DNA of 64,000 nucleotides from Podochytrium sp. JEL0797 (taxonomy: Eukaryota > Chytridiomycota > Chytridiomycetes > Chytridiales > Chytriomycetaceae). A model generated the notes under the pieces. That model made no database searches. It had not been told where the DNA came from and saw only the letters and a list, made by a program, of their open reading frames with translations. The position numbers were made by a program, and so were the translations under genes. The stretch is taken from positions 1 to 64,000 of the forward strand of contig JADGJG010000020.1 in the NCBI GenBank assembly GCA_027596195.1, read 5' to 3'. Shown in pieces: positions 1-10,271 of the stretch. The stretch's first letter is position 1, and each line of letters opens with the position of its first letter.

Positions 1-174
1 GAAGAAGTAGTACAAGGTCGAGACTTGCGCCGTAAGAGTTCCAGAAGAAGGAGAAAGGAGAGAGTTTCACAGGCTAGAAAGCTTTATATTTGAACTGAAG
101 AGAAACGAAAGAAAACGACTCGCTTTTAAGCGAATGGAGAAACGATAAGAATAAGAAATTCCATAACGAAAGAA

Positions 175-266
175 ACATGTCGAGCCACACAAGCCACTCG
201 CACGCCACGCGTTGATCGGAACATGTCGAGCCACACAAGCCACTCGCACGCCACGCGTTGATCGGA
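175..266. repeat. Perfect 46-bp tandem direct repeat, two copies
   Basis: Two identical 46-bp units lie head to tail at 175-220 and 221-266, each beginning ACATGTCGAG and ending TTGATCGGA. They sit just beyond the 3' end of the Harbinger-type transposase gene, which is on the minus strand. The arrangement could be a subterminal repeat of that element or a simple slippage duplication. I cannot see a matching inverted copy upstream of the transposase. Confidence 0.9.
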
Positions 267-313
267 ATCGATAATAACTACCAAAGCTCGAATGACGAGA
301 ACGATAGCAACCG

Positions 314-1678
314 TCAAGTTCGAAGAGCGCCAAGAAAGGAAATCTGATCAAAGATCGGGAATCGGCTGAGATCGGAATCTGGTGGCGGTGTCTGCTGACT
401 CATCAGCAATGCTAACAAATCGTTAGGAGTGATTCCTAACATAGAACGTATTTGAGAAATTCCAGTTCTGCGAACATGAAAGTTGTACAAGTGATGAATA
501 TTTTCCAGACGAAGCTTCCTCACATCTTGGTCAAAAGGGAGACTGATGTGAAGGCGCTTGTATACTTTTTCGACTGCTCCCATACCCCATTCTGCTGCTT
601 GTCTGATTGATGTGATGGCATTGCTCATGCACTCAAGCCCGCGTCGAGTAGAAGGAGGTGCATTTTGAATGTCACCCTCTGCAAACAGAAAAATGATCAG
701 GAGAGAAAGGAGGGAAGGAAGGGAGGGGACAGAGAGTAAGAAATACACACCTTTTGTTGGCGTCACAATTTTCCCAAACATGTTGTTCGATGCTGCAAAT
801 GCCGTATCGGCCACAATCCCATACTCCCGAAGCGTTTTGCCCTCATCCAACAAACGCTTACACAAATCCCGACAATTTTCACCATCATTCCACGACCCCG
901 GGCAATTGTGTTTCATCCAAATGATGCACCCATCCGGTGCAAAACACAGTACACCCGTAATTAGCGCAGCATGCAGCCACCCGTTGTACATACAATTCTG
1001 CTCATCAATGTCGGAAGGAGATTGGACATCGTAGTTCTTGCCGTCGACAAAACCAAACTTGTTTGCGAGCAACGATTCCTTCATGTTGACCAGATCCCCC
1101 CACTCTCTCTGCTGCTCAAAAGAAGGCCAAGCGATACGCGCGTCGGCGAGGTTTCGAAGGGTGTGATGGAGTGCAATCTCGGCTTTCGCGAGCAAGCGAC
1201 GGAAAGTGGACGGGGGCAGGGCAAATGACATGCATAACGACTGGCTGTCGGCGGTTCCGGTGTAGAAACAGAGAAGAAGCCCGAGGACAGTAGACTTGTG
1301 CGACGCTTTCGGGGGTCTGCCGCGGCGGCCGGGGCCAGATTTCACCTCGTAATGTTTGCTGAATTCGGCGAGGAGGTCCTCGAAAGCACGCTGAGTCAGC
1401 GATGTCGCTGTAATAAATGACCCTTCATGATTGCTCCGATAGATGGCTTGCCACGAGCCGTTGTTGGGATCGCCGAGGGCGGCGCTCACTAGGCAATTGC
1501 GTGCACGGAGGCGACTTCTGATCACGAAGAGCGCTGCGATTCTTCGAGCCCTCTTGCGACGGGCCCTCTCTCGGGAGGCGTGACGGTGGAGCAGTAACAC
1601 GAGCAACAATGGCATGATTTGATTGATTTTTGGTTGACACAAAGAACGCAAAGTGATGTCTATATTCTCGTGCCCCAA
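314..1678 (-). CDS. PIF/Harbinger-type DDE transposase (DDE_Tnp_4-like)
   Basis: The open frame encodes about 454 residues. The middle carries blocks typical of Harbinger-like endonucleases of the DDE_Tnp_4 family: FGFVDGKNYDVQSP (first catalytic Asp), then NGWLHAALITGVLCFAPDG, the PGSWNDGENC block, and YGIVADTAF (second Asp). An upstream basic segment (GRRGRPPK) fits DNA binding. A 72-bp GT-AG intron at about 679-750 is in frame and contains no stop, so the frame also reads through it. The product would cut and rejoin DNA during cut-and-paste transposition. No companion Myb-like gene is visible next to it. The family call is by motif recognition. The frame looks intact, but activity is unknown and the start codon is uncertain. 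Confidence 0.75.
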   Translation of the reverse strand: MGHENIDITLRSLCQPKINQIMPLLLVLLLHRHASRERARRKRARRIAALFVIRSRLRARNCLVSAALGDPNNGSWQAIYRSNHEGSFITATSLTQRAFEDLLAEFSKHYEVKSGPGRRGRPPKASHKSTVLGLLLCFYTGTADSQSLCMSFALPPSTFRRLLAKAEIALHHTLRNLADARIAWPSFEQQREWGDLVNMKESLLANKFGFVDGKNYDVQSPSDIDEQNCMYNGWLHAALITGVLCFAPDGCIIWMKHNCPGSWNDGENCRDLCKRLLDEGKTLREYGIVADTAFAASNNMFGKIVTPTKGVYFLLSVPSLPSLLSLLIIFLFAEGDIQNAPPSTRRGLECMSNAITSIRQAAEWGMGAVEKVYKRLHISLPFDQDVRKLRLENIHHLYNFHVRRTGISQIRSMLGITPNDLLALLMSQQTPPPDSDLSRFPIFDQISFLGALRT

Positions 1679-1705
1679 AAGTTGAGCACGTTTTGCGTCC
1701 CGGAT

Positions 1706-3379
1706 TCAAAAATTTGAATTTTTCACAAAAAAGGCATTTTTGGTTGACTTCCATTGTTCTAGTCTCTGGTGTCGAAGTTTGCGGCTTGATTTTAGTGGGT
1801 CTTGGCCAAATGATTCTTCTTGAGTGACTTGGCCCCCTTGTGCAATATACTGTCGGATGGTTTCTTTCACTGACATAAGCTCGTCATCAGTCACATGCCG
1901 CGTTCGATGATCTCGGTTCCAGCAGTTCAAAGGCACTCCAACGTTTCTGACATAATGATGATTCCACAAGTGCTCAAGCTGGTCTTTCATCATGTGAGGG
2001 TACATCCACTTCAGAACAAATGAGAGACTGAAACGAAACAAGTCATTGTCCATGCTCAATTTCCCTATTGATTAGGAGCGTGTCAAAGAGCATCATCAAG
2101 GATTATAACATGGAAAATATCACCTTTGAGTTCCAAGTCAACAAGACCGGTTTTGATATTGAAATGAATGCGCGTGTTGACTTCCCCCCACATTTTCTCA
2201 ACTCGGACATTCCCAGTGCTCCGGACCACTTGCACAGGAGCGCCATCTTGATTGTTGCGAAGGTGATTGTGTGCTTGGACAAAGAAACGCAGCAAGTAGT
2301 TCTCCCTCCCAGCATCCATACGAAGTGTATCCATCCACCCATATTTCAACACGCACCGTCTGGAATTTTCTTTCAGCACCGATTCAAAAACAAGCCATAA
2401 ATACCTGAAAGCTCGAAGGAGGGAAACTGGATTTTTGGACGCACACACGGCCCAAAACATAACCATTCGAGTCCCATTGTCGACCCCCATGAATAGAACT
2501 ATCCCATAATCAACCATTTTTTCATTTTGATCCACACAAATCTGCTGGTCACCATACATTGGTTGAATTGCTCATCGGTGAATCATTCGCTTCATTCCAG
2601 CAGCGCGTCTCCCAGCTCCAACACTGTCCACTCTCCCCATCACAGCCATTAACCTCTTCTTTGCCACACCCAGATTCATTTTAGACGACAAGAACCCCTT
2701 CATGGTGTTCCAACCAGCAAGTTGACCCACCTGCAATCCATTGTTTAATACCATTGTAACATGATCATGTGGCTTACCATTCCGATTGCTTTCTTCACAC
2801 GCTTCTCCAGCTCTTGATCAGACATTCTCGTTGCTGCTGGAATAGAGTGTATCATGCGAAAACGGCGAACAGACATGACGGACAGCCCTTCGACTCCGGG
2901 ATTCGCCCGTTGCAGTCGCTTGGATATTCTTTCATCACTCATGCGCTCTTTGTGCTTCATGCTCTTCATGGCTTTCACTGTTGTGTATCGCTCGATGAGA
3001 GGTTGCTCGCCATTGTAAAGCCGTGCCATTTTCACTAGAATTGTCAGAATACGCGAATCAGGCAATCGTGAAAATCTCTCGGCACAAATCTCGTTGGTGT
3101 TCTGTAACACTCAGGGAAACAGGGGCAGAGCAATTGATGCATTCTACGCTCAATTTCAATTGGGACCCCCTCCCAGCTCTCCAATCCCAGGTCATGCAGC
3201 GCATCGACAATAACTGAGTGCTGGCGACAGACGTGGCAATGGCATTTGTGCCGAACTGTTTCGTTAAGCAACACGTTTACCCTGAAAAGTATATTCCCGA
3301 AAACATGTAAACAACATATAATGTATCTCAAAACGGCACTGTTTGGGAACAACGCGATCGCTACAGATGTTTGAAACAC
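1706..3379 (-). pseudogene. Transposon gene with integrase-like (rve-type) DDE core, fragmented
   Basis: Successive minus-strand frames form one decayed or multi-intron gene. The N-terminal part (about 3379-3044) has a CHCHVC cysteine/histidine cluster. The next part (3110-2745) has a helix-turn-helix-like stretch around GLSVMSVRRFR. The core (2559-2083) has an integrase-like catalytic layout: Asp in FMGVDNGTRMV, Asp in LRMDAGREN, and Glu in RVEKMWGEVN. The last part (2059-1706) includes LEHLWNHHYVRN, a common tail of such integrase-core proteins. I could not join all pieces in one clean frame; the intron candidate near 2045-2085 leaves a phase mismatch. It is probably inactive. It lies directly upstream of the Harbinger gene on the same strand but belongs to a different family. 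Confidence 0.6.
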
Positions 3380-5288
3380 AAGGCAGCAGTAGCAGCGTGA
3401 GGGAAGACAGGCCTATGAGCCGTGTAGCTATTGACCTCAACGGATATGGAAGTGACAGTGCCACTGGGGCTGAATTTGAACGCCATATTCCTTTGCAATG
3501 CAAATAATTAGATCCAGAGAAAAGAGAGCTTTGATTCTCCCTCCTATCAGAGCCGAAACTTCCATTTCTAGAATGCGATTGATTTTCTTGAAAACCCATT
3601 GGGGAGTGATTGCAATACTCACAGGCGTTCCTGACACATCGCTGAAGCAAATTAAAAAATGCGCAACCGCAAGGACGCACTCCAATTGTGCTTCTCGACG
3701 AACTTGGGAATACTCTTTTCGATTCAATGGCTGTCGAATTCTTGTCCTTGCCTGAGAACATTAGTGGGGGAAAAACGCGCGATCTAGGGGGTTGGACGGG
3801 ATGAAAAACGAGGAAGGAGAGCATCTCTCTGCGAGTTCGGGGTGTAAAAAAATGCTTGGAAAATCGGGAGGTTTTCCAGCCCTCTCTAACACTAAGTAAA
3901 ATCGCTTCACATGGCCAAGAATCGCAAAAAATCTCAGCTACACCAAAAGTTGCTCCACTTCTGTGGCCCAACGGACTTGCGCCTTCGTGCCTCAGGTTAT
4001 CGCTCGCTGTAGAGCAAAGACAAATGGGAAAGAAGTGATCGCTGAATGTCTGACAAAAAAGCGTTGTTACAAGCACTCAGAAAACAATGTGTTTTATTCT
4101 TCAACTTTCATTTATTGCATACTTTGTGGAGGTGCGTACATTCATTCTGTTGTGTTGTGTTGAGTTGTTGATCTGATGTTCTGGAGGAAGGTTTCTACTC
4201 AAGCTTCCGAGCTTCATTGATCGCCTCGTGCATCGACCGAATTGTTGAAAAGTCGCTGCATTTTAAAAGGTCATCTACTCCACACATTGCCAAACACCTG
4301 CATCAAAACCGCCACTTCGCGTCGACCGAATTGTCAAGTTCTGACAAGTTGCCACACAAATATAACCGTGGAAAAACAAGCGATTTTCCAGGCCTCTCTG
4401 ACGGCTCAGCGGCGCCAGTCCACCGAATCTCTGCTGTCATTGGGGTCGTTTCGCTTGCTCAGATAAATGTTCTACTAATTGCGCGCGGTTTTGACGCGCG
4501 AAAATAGCGTACCGTCCAGCTCGTTGACAAGCTCCTCGCTGGGGGAAGTAAATTGTCGCTTCGCGTTCGTTATGGGCCAAATTTCACAGGCTAAACTACC
4601 GCTCTGGCATTGCTTTTTACAGATTGCAACCAGGCTCACGAGTGTTTAATGTGGCACCTTCATAAACGTCCCAATTGCATCAAACCCCAGACTAACCTAA
4701 CCCATTCAGCGATGTAAAAGACCGGAGTTGAGCTCAGCTCGGGGAATCGGCGAGGAAGAATTTCCATCTAAGCGGAGTTGCCAACAGTTCGTTTCGTTCA
4801 AAGAGAGGGCAGCAGTGGGGAATCACTACTAAATATCCTCCTTCAATTGACTGAGGGCCTTGTTGAAGTCGTGAGGAAGAAGCTCAGAGGTGCCGATCGA
4901 CAGTCGCGCAGACGCTATTCGGAACAAACCAGGAACATGGTTCTGGATGGAGTATTCCGCAACAACAGCAGTCCTGGTTAAGGGTTTTTAAGAGTTGTAA
5001 GATGTGGCTGCCGCCTGCAAAAACGTGTTACCCGAGGGTTAATGGGATCCATAAAATGGGTATGACGGCATGAGAGAGGTTGCGGACAATCGGGACATTG
5101 AATTGCGTATATCAGTTTTGCGCATAAGGAAGTGCAATTTGATGGTTGCGTGTGGGATGGCTGCGTAGTTTGTTGCGACCTCGTACTGAAAAGGGAAGGA
5201 AGTGGGGTCCTGGGGGCCCAAGGAGGAGAGGGGTTTGCGGTTCCAAAGAACAAGCGCCAACAAGGGAGCATCTAAAAATACAAACATA
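3380..5288. other. Gene-poor stretch with no supported gene
   Basis: No reading frame here has convincing coding character or a recognisable domain. Two places share a short related phrase (about 3871-3890, GGTTTTCCAGCCCTCTCTAA, and about 4381-4401), which suggests degraded repeat or transposon edges. A 96-residue minus-strand frame at 3437-3727 lacks an ATG start and matches nothing I know. Confidence 0.6.
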
Positions 5289-5363
5289 GTCGCCTAGCTC
5301 AGTGGTCTTGATGCGCTCCTCTCACGCGGTGAGCCCGCGTTCGAATCCGGCTGAGGTGCTTTT
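5289..5363 (+). tRNA. tRNA-like RNA polymerase III unit, anticodon unresolved, possible pseudogene
   Basis: A perfect A-box (TAGCTCAGTGG, about 5294-5304) and a near-perfect B-box (GTTCGAATCC, about 5339-5348) have normal tRNA spacing. A four-T run follows at about 5360, as expected for a Pol III terminator. The outer ends can pair partly (CGCCT with AGGTG). The D, anticodon and T stems pair poorly, however, so the anticodon cannot be assigned with confidence; CTC (Glu) is one possible reading. A CTCAC/GTGAG hairpin occupies the anticodon/variable region. It may be a tRNA pseudogene or a tRNA-derived SINE head. Confidence 0.4.
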
Positions 5364-6204
5364 GCACGTGTTGAAGGTGTTTGTTTTGACGTTTGTTTGT
5401 TTTGATGTTTTTTTTTCGGCATTCAATTTTTTTTCGACTTTATTTTTTCGAGTTCGTAATCGTTTTCGCTTTCACGCTCCCACAATCTTCACTGATTTCA
5501 CTGATTTCCAATTTTAATCGAACACAATTTAAATTTAATTGAACAATTTCAATATATTTTAATTGAACGAACTTCGGAGATCGGACGGGATCCGGTGCTT
5601 TTTGGTATGTATGGCCGTAGTTATCCCGCCATCGAATCCTCAACCTTCACTGCAAATCTCACACCACAAAACGTGTTGATTCTCAAGTACTCTCTGTGCT
5701 CAGAGGCCTTCGGCCCACGTCAACGTGACATTCCCGTCGAATTTCGCAATCGACTCGTTTGTGGCTGAGGCGGATACTGCATTTATTCGGTGGGCTCGCG
5801 ATGCACCGTTTATCAAAGATGAAGTATACGTGGCGTTTGAATCGGGAGAATTCGTGGCTGAAGAACCGTTGCGTTGTGAGGCTGTGAGTGGGCTGGGTTT
5901 CTGTCTTTTTTCCACGTGATTTTGTTTCAATAGTTTAATTAAAGTGTGATTGAATATGAAAATGAACGCGCGCGCAGAGATTTGTTGATGGTGGGTGACA
6001 AAGTTTGCCCAGTCATGAAGCGGCCCAACCAATTACTGACAATTCCTAATCGCACGTGTTTCATCGCCAAGTCTGTCAAGCCACCGACAATTCACTAACA
6101 TTTGAGCCGCGCACGTGCGAATCTGCCCAGCCTGTTGAAAAATACTAATGTCAAGTTGCAAGCCGCTCAATCATTTCGCTCAATCATTTCGCAACCAAAT
6201 CAGT
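5364..6204. other. Intergenic, AT-rich, nothing recognised
   Basis: The first part is T-rich and low in complexity. A plus-strand frame at about 5725-5919 (AEADTAFIRWARDAP and following) has some coding look. It has no clear start or family, so it is not called. Confidence 0.5.
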
Positions 6205-8317
6205 TTATTTGTTATTCTCCGAAGGTTGTGATCGCACTCTTCCTTGCTCTACTTTTTGCAATTTTTCTTCAAGAATTCTATTCTTTTCTTCAAGTTCATT
6301 ATTCTTTTCTTCAAGTGCATTCTTCTGGTTACAAAGTTCATCATAACTTGGTGCCTTCGCCTTGATTAGTTCGCAGGCTTCATACACCTGACATATCTGT
6401 CGCACATCCCCCTTAACTTGATTGAACTCGACAGATTGGAAAACCTCGTGGGTAAGGAGAAAGTGGTCAGCAGGTATATATCCCTTGTATATTTCATGAG
6501 CTATTCCCTGAAACAAGCGTTCTTTGCACAGACGGATGAATTTTGCAAAGCCCACAAACGAGTGGTTGTCCGCAAATCCAGGGACTTTGTTGTCGACATT
6601 CCAGAGAAATTCATTAAGCTCGGGCCACAAGCGATCTAGGAGGGTCGTGGGGACATTGACCAGCCAAGGGATCTCGTATCCTTCCTTGTGCTCACCACCC
6701 TCAACGAAGAATCCAGCACTGGCTTTGATGAATTTAGTGTCCCACTCTTTGGAATATGCCTGCTTGTACGCAGGTTTTTTCCGCCGCCTGCGCCACCCCA
6801 ATTGGTATTGGCAATTAAATCGTCGGGACACCCGAGATCAATGCGCCTGCGTGCACCATCTTTGCGTGAGCGATGCCAAACCAAGCCCACGACATACACG
6901 CCCACGGCTATCATCATTTTCTGAAATATTTCATGGACCCACGAGGGCGACATGCGTTTCGAGGAGGACGACGCGTACACCAATTTTTCGTTTTTGATCT
7001 CCGAGTAAGTGCAGGCTTTCGGCTGGATCCAAAAACTGGCTGGGGCTCTCTTTCACGACGGCGAGCTGAGAGACAATCGCGACGCGATGATAAATGTCAT
7101 GAACATGTCTCGGGCCGATGTCGGCCGCGCATATAAAGATTTCGACTCGGACATCCAAAATCGGCGCGACAAGGACATTCTGAGCGAAGATAACCTGATC
7201 CAAGAACGCGTTTATTTTTTGAAGATGACAAACCCTAAATCTCAGCCGTTTCGGGGGTGCTGGATTCTGGGGTTCCAGGATCAAACAATGGCGCGTATCT
7301 CGGAGGCGTGCATGATTGATCTAATTTGCATTGGGGTTCAGACACTTCCGTCCGAAAAAGTGCCTCCCAAGAGTCATCGTCGGGTTCCCACGATGGATGT
7401 TACGACATTTACGTTCGACCACAACAAGACGTCCTATTTGTTTTCAAATGCTGGGAAAGACGCCTCCATCACAATGAAAGGCCGCAACACATCGGGAAGC
7501 AATCTTGTCGCAAGATGTGGCTGCCGCGCAGCACCTGTTCTCCCAACACACACTCGTTGGCATCCCGTGGCCTGCGAAAAACTTTACTGGTATATAGTAT
7601 GAGGCCCCCGATTTTGTGCCTTTGGGGCCAACGGTGGCGGCGCGAGTAGCAGCAGCAGTCATGTCTCTCGTGCAAAACATGTGCATGAATTGCTTGCCAT
7701 GCGTAAGGGGGTCGGGTTTCGTGAAGTATTTTTCAAAGTTTTTTATATGCGCGCGGATATTGTCAGTTGGAGAACCATCAGTGATTGCGGAAACCTCTTC
7801 GCTTCTCAAATAAAGGAGATAGGCCTCCATGTCCAGGGGATACCGAATCAACACAGCCTTCATCGACTTGTACGTGCTCAGATCTCGCGTCATCATTACT
7901 TTTAGCATCCATGTGGCAAGTTCCTCGACCTTTGCAAATTTGGTCACTGACAAGGCTGGAGCACGTTCAATCATGTCATTCAAGATGGTTTCATAATGTG
8001 CATGCACAAGGAGGAAGGTAACGACGACGTGGAGGACGCGTTTATGGTCGTCCAAGAAATCCTTCATTTCGGCGACTTTCTGATGAAGGTTCGCCCTTGT
8101 AATGCACAGCGATGCATCGAGTGCAGGAAGCGGCTGGATTGTTCTGTTGCCTGGATACACAGAGACATGAAGATCGAGTGGCGATTCGTCGGGGCTGAGA
8201 GATAGAGGCGGTATGGCAGCAGCAGTATCAGCACGAGCTTGTATCGCTAAGTGGTTTCTTTTGTGGTCCGCGCGTATTCTTCGGAATTGTGACCGACGAC
8301 GATGACAAAGATTCCAT
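6205..8317 (-). pseudogene. Crypton-like tyrosine recombinase (Ndc10_II-type), frameshifted
   Basis: Read on the minus strand, the middle contains a tyrosine-recombinase HxxR block: HRSRKDGA followed by GCPDDLIANTNWGG (about 6880-6800). The next frame continues with AYKQAYSKEWDTKF, IKASAGFFVEGG and GYEIPW, in the order seen in the C-terminal half of fungal Crypton/Ndc10_II proteins. Then come FVGFAKFIRLCKERLFQG, HEVFQS and a C-terminal coiled coil of LEEKNN-type heptads (about 6210-6330). The upstream part (8300-7444) reads as a long plausible N-terminal region beginning near RIRADHKRNH. The two catalytic-side frames are separated at an AAAAAA run near 6779-6784; one additional A would join them. 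A second in-frame stop lies near 7045-7055. Such proteins integrate circular DNA using a Tyr nucleophile. I did not identify that Tyr with certainty. The copy is probably dead. Confidence 0.55.
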
Positions 8318-8415
8318 TTTTTTGCTTTAAAGATTGTGCGGTGGAAGTCTTTAACTCACTTTTCCTTTCCACCTTCTTTCTTCATCTACTAGACTCATCC
8401 ATATCATATTTTAGT

Positions 8416-8703
8416 ATGGGAGATAGTATACAGACTGCGATGCCATTCGACGTCATCTTGGTATTGTATTCCGTTGGGGCTCTCGCGTTTCAGATTTATC
8501 AGTTTTATCAGCAAAGGAGGCAAATTGAGGACATCAAGAGCATCACTCGGCGGATTAACAACAACGATGTGGGGAAAATGGTGCTGAATTTCATCAAGTG
8601 TCAACAGCACAACGCATCCTCTGGTTGGATTTACATGTTTGTCGAAATTGGACAGGATGAGCGTGTTCACAAAATTGGCACAAAATTGGCAGAACCTCAC
8701 TAA
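8416..8703 (+). pseudogene. Truncated T5orf172 (GIY-YIG-like) protein fragment
   Basis: A short frame opens at an ATG and encodes a hydrophobic segment (FDVILVLYSVGALAFQIYQF, about residues 10-29), a basic linker, and then GWIYMFVEIGQDERVHKIG. That last block matches the first strands of the T5orf172 domain in the intact gene at 61.7 kb (GYIYVKTQIEPGNEKVKIG). Translation stops a few residues later, before the rest of the domain. The following DNA belongs to a different gene fragment, so the reading is a gene broken by rearrangement. It could also be a short functional protein, but the missing domain argues against that. Confidence 0.4.
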
Positions 8704-8730
8704 CAGTTGGCGTAAAAAATCGATTGCGGC

Positions 8731-9069
8731 AATTTACGAAGCAGTGTGGAAAACCTATCGTCCGAGAGAGGGTCTGCGAAGGCGGAATCGGAAATTTTGA
8801 TGAAGGAGATGGAGGGGCTCCGTGACAAGTGCATGACGGTTCGTTGGATCCATTACTCTTGACAACTCGATGATTGACAGACGGGCCATTTTCTCTATTC
8901 ACAGATGGCCAACAAAATCGAAGAATTAGAGGGTCACAATGCTGTCCCCTCCACCGGCAAACGCCTCCGCGAGGAGCAGCTGGACCTTTCTCTTAGAACT
9001 GCGACTGGACCCTCGAAGAAAAGAACGAAGCATGAGATGGCAGTTGCTGCCGAGACGTCCAACTGTTAG
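8731..9069 (+). pseudogene. 3' end of a coiled-coil protein gene (duplication copy A)
   Basis: An exon remnant (8731 to about 8837) encodes a coiled-coil stretch (AKAESEILMKEMEGLRDK). A GT-AG intron follows (about 8838-8904). The terminal exon encodes MANKIEELEG, then KRLREEQLDL and ends AVAAETSNC at 9069. An in-frame TAA lies just upstream of 8731, so the 5' part of the gene is missing here. The terminal exon and its intron are repeated at 9.9-10.1 kb. I do not recognise the parent protein; basic patches such as SKKRTKHE suggest a nuclear or cytoskeletal coiled-coil protein. Confidence 0.5.
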
Positions 9070-9153
9070 ACTCAAATTTATGCCAACAAAGAATAAAGAA
9101 GACGACTTTTTGGTTTTACTTGCAATTTGGAAATAACAAAAAAAACAAAAAAC

Positions 9154-9195
9154 ATGACGCTCACTTCGACGAAGCTCGACTACTCGTCGCTTGGA
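9154..9195 (+). pseudogene. Relic of the first codons of the WRAP73 gene
   Basis: The ATG at 9154 begins MTLTSTKLDYSSLG, nearly the same as the start of the intact WD-repeat gene at 10272 ([14 protein letters not shown]). The similarity ends after about 14 codons and the frame then runs into unrelated sequence. It is the downstream edge of the duplicated segment. Confidence 0.65.
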
Positions 9196-9896
9196 AAAAG
9201 AAGTCAAGCAAGCTGGGTTCACGACTCCATTGGACGGCCACTTCCGCAACACAAGAAGGGGCATGATGGGAATCCTGCAGACATTTAACCGCCGCGTTGC
9301 CAAGATTTGCAAGACAGAAAAGTTCAAGCGTTTGCCTGCTGAGTACATGTGTGAAACGGGTATGAACGCGACGAAGGTTGAGAAATAATGTCCATCCGCT
9401 GCAGACTATTTCCAGGGATTCCCCGTAGCGGTTTCGGTATATTCCAATTCTGAATTGAAAGGCGGATACGGAGGAAGTGCCTTGCTGAAAAAGAATAAAA
9501 CCCCCTTTGTAATTAATATATGAAATGTTCCCCTCCCCCTTCAAATGACATGAAACTTATGAAGGAAAAATCGTTTTCTTTCCCCTGCATGTCAATTTCC
9601 AAAGAAAACTGGCGAAAACTCCTTGCGATTGATAGTCAAGCTAGCCAATCCTGGCAAGAATTCCAGTGACATCTTGGCTGCGGATTGGCGTGGTGGGTCG
9701 CTTTTGAGCCGATCGCACGCGGACGTTGCGAGCCTGAAAGTTTTCAGGTCCTCCCCGACCGGGACTTGGGTGCCTGCTGTGTTTGTACAGGAAGCTCCAA
9801 CACCAAGTGGGTGAAATATCGGTTTTTAAGCGCTTAGGTGACCTTTGCTTTCTATCTTCCCCAGCGCCACCAACACCATACCTCAAGACGGTGGGG
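9196..9896. other. Spacer between duplication copies, no supported gene
   Basis: A 65-codon plus-strand frame (9191-9388) and a minus-strand frame (9161-9544) overlap each other, and neither has a recognisable domain. The region probably holds insertion debris that separated the two copies of the duplicated segment. Confidence 0.4.
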
Positions 9897-9957
9897 TTCG
9901 TCCCCATTACTCTTGAGAACGTGATCATTGACAGACGCGCCGCTTCATTTTTTCCAG

Positions 9958-10125
9958 TTGGCCCACAAGCTCGAACAATTAGAGGGCCGCCAGGCCGTCC
10001 GCCCTAACGTTAAACGCAATGGCGACGAACAGATGGATCAATCTTCCGCAACTGTGACATGGCTCTCAACGAAACGTGCCAAGCTCGATGTTATTGCAGT
10101 TGCTGCGGAGACGCCCGAGAAATAA
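9958..10125 (+). pseudogene. Terminal exon of a coiled-coil protein gene (duplication copy B)
   Basis: After a CCAG acceptor at about 9954-9957, the frame reads LAHKLEQLEGRQAV and so on to AVAAETPEK and a TAA at 10123-10125. It is a diverged copy of the exon at 8905-9069. I could not find the exons that should precede it; the DNA upstream to 9.6 kb does not show the coiled-coil sequence seen before copy A. It may be an orphan exon, or the true end of a gene whose other exons I cannot read. Confidence 0.45.
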
Positions 10126-10271
10126 ACCCGATATTTGTAGAAGGAACAAAAAATAGAATAGAATAAAGAAAGAAGGGGGATTCGACGGTTTTCTTTCTTG
10201 CGGATTTTGTTGCGTGCTTTGACTTGCATTTTTCGGACGTAACCGACGAAACAAAAAAGCACTCTCGCGAG

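Noticed and set aside
3264..4076. Long minus-strand open frame of 270 codons
   Set aside because: Composition is not protein-like, it overlaps the end of the integrase-type transposon frames, and no domain is visible.
4686..4704. ACTAACCTAACCC phrase resembling a telomere repeat
   Set aside because: Only about two partial units are present, with no array.
7009..7602. Plus-strand frame of about 197 codons opposite the Crypton-like region
   Set aside because: The minus strand carries ordered recombinase motifs on both sides of it, while the plus frame has no recognisable domain.
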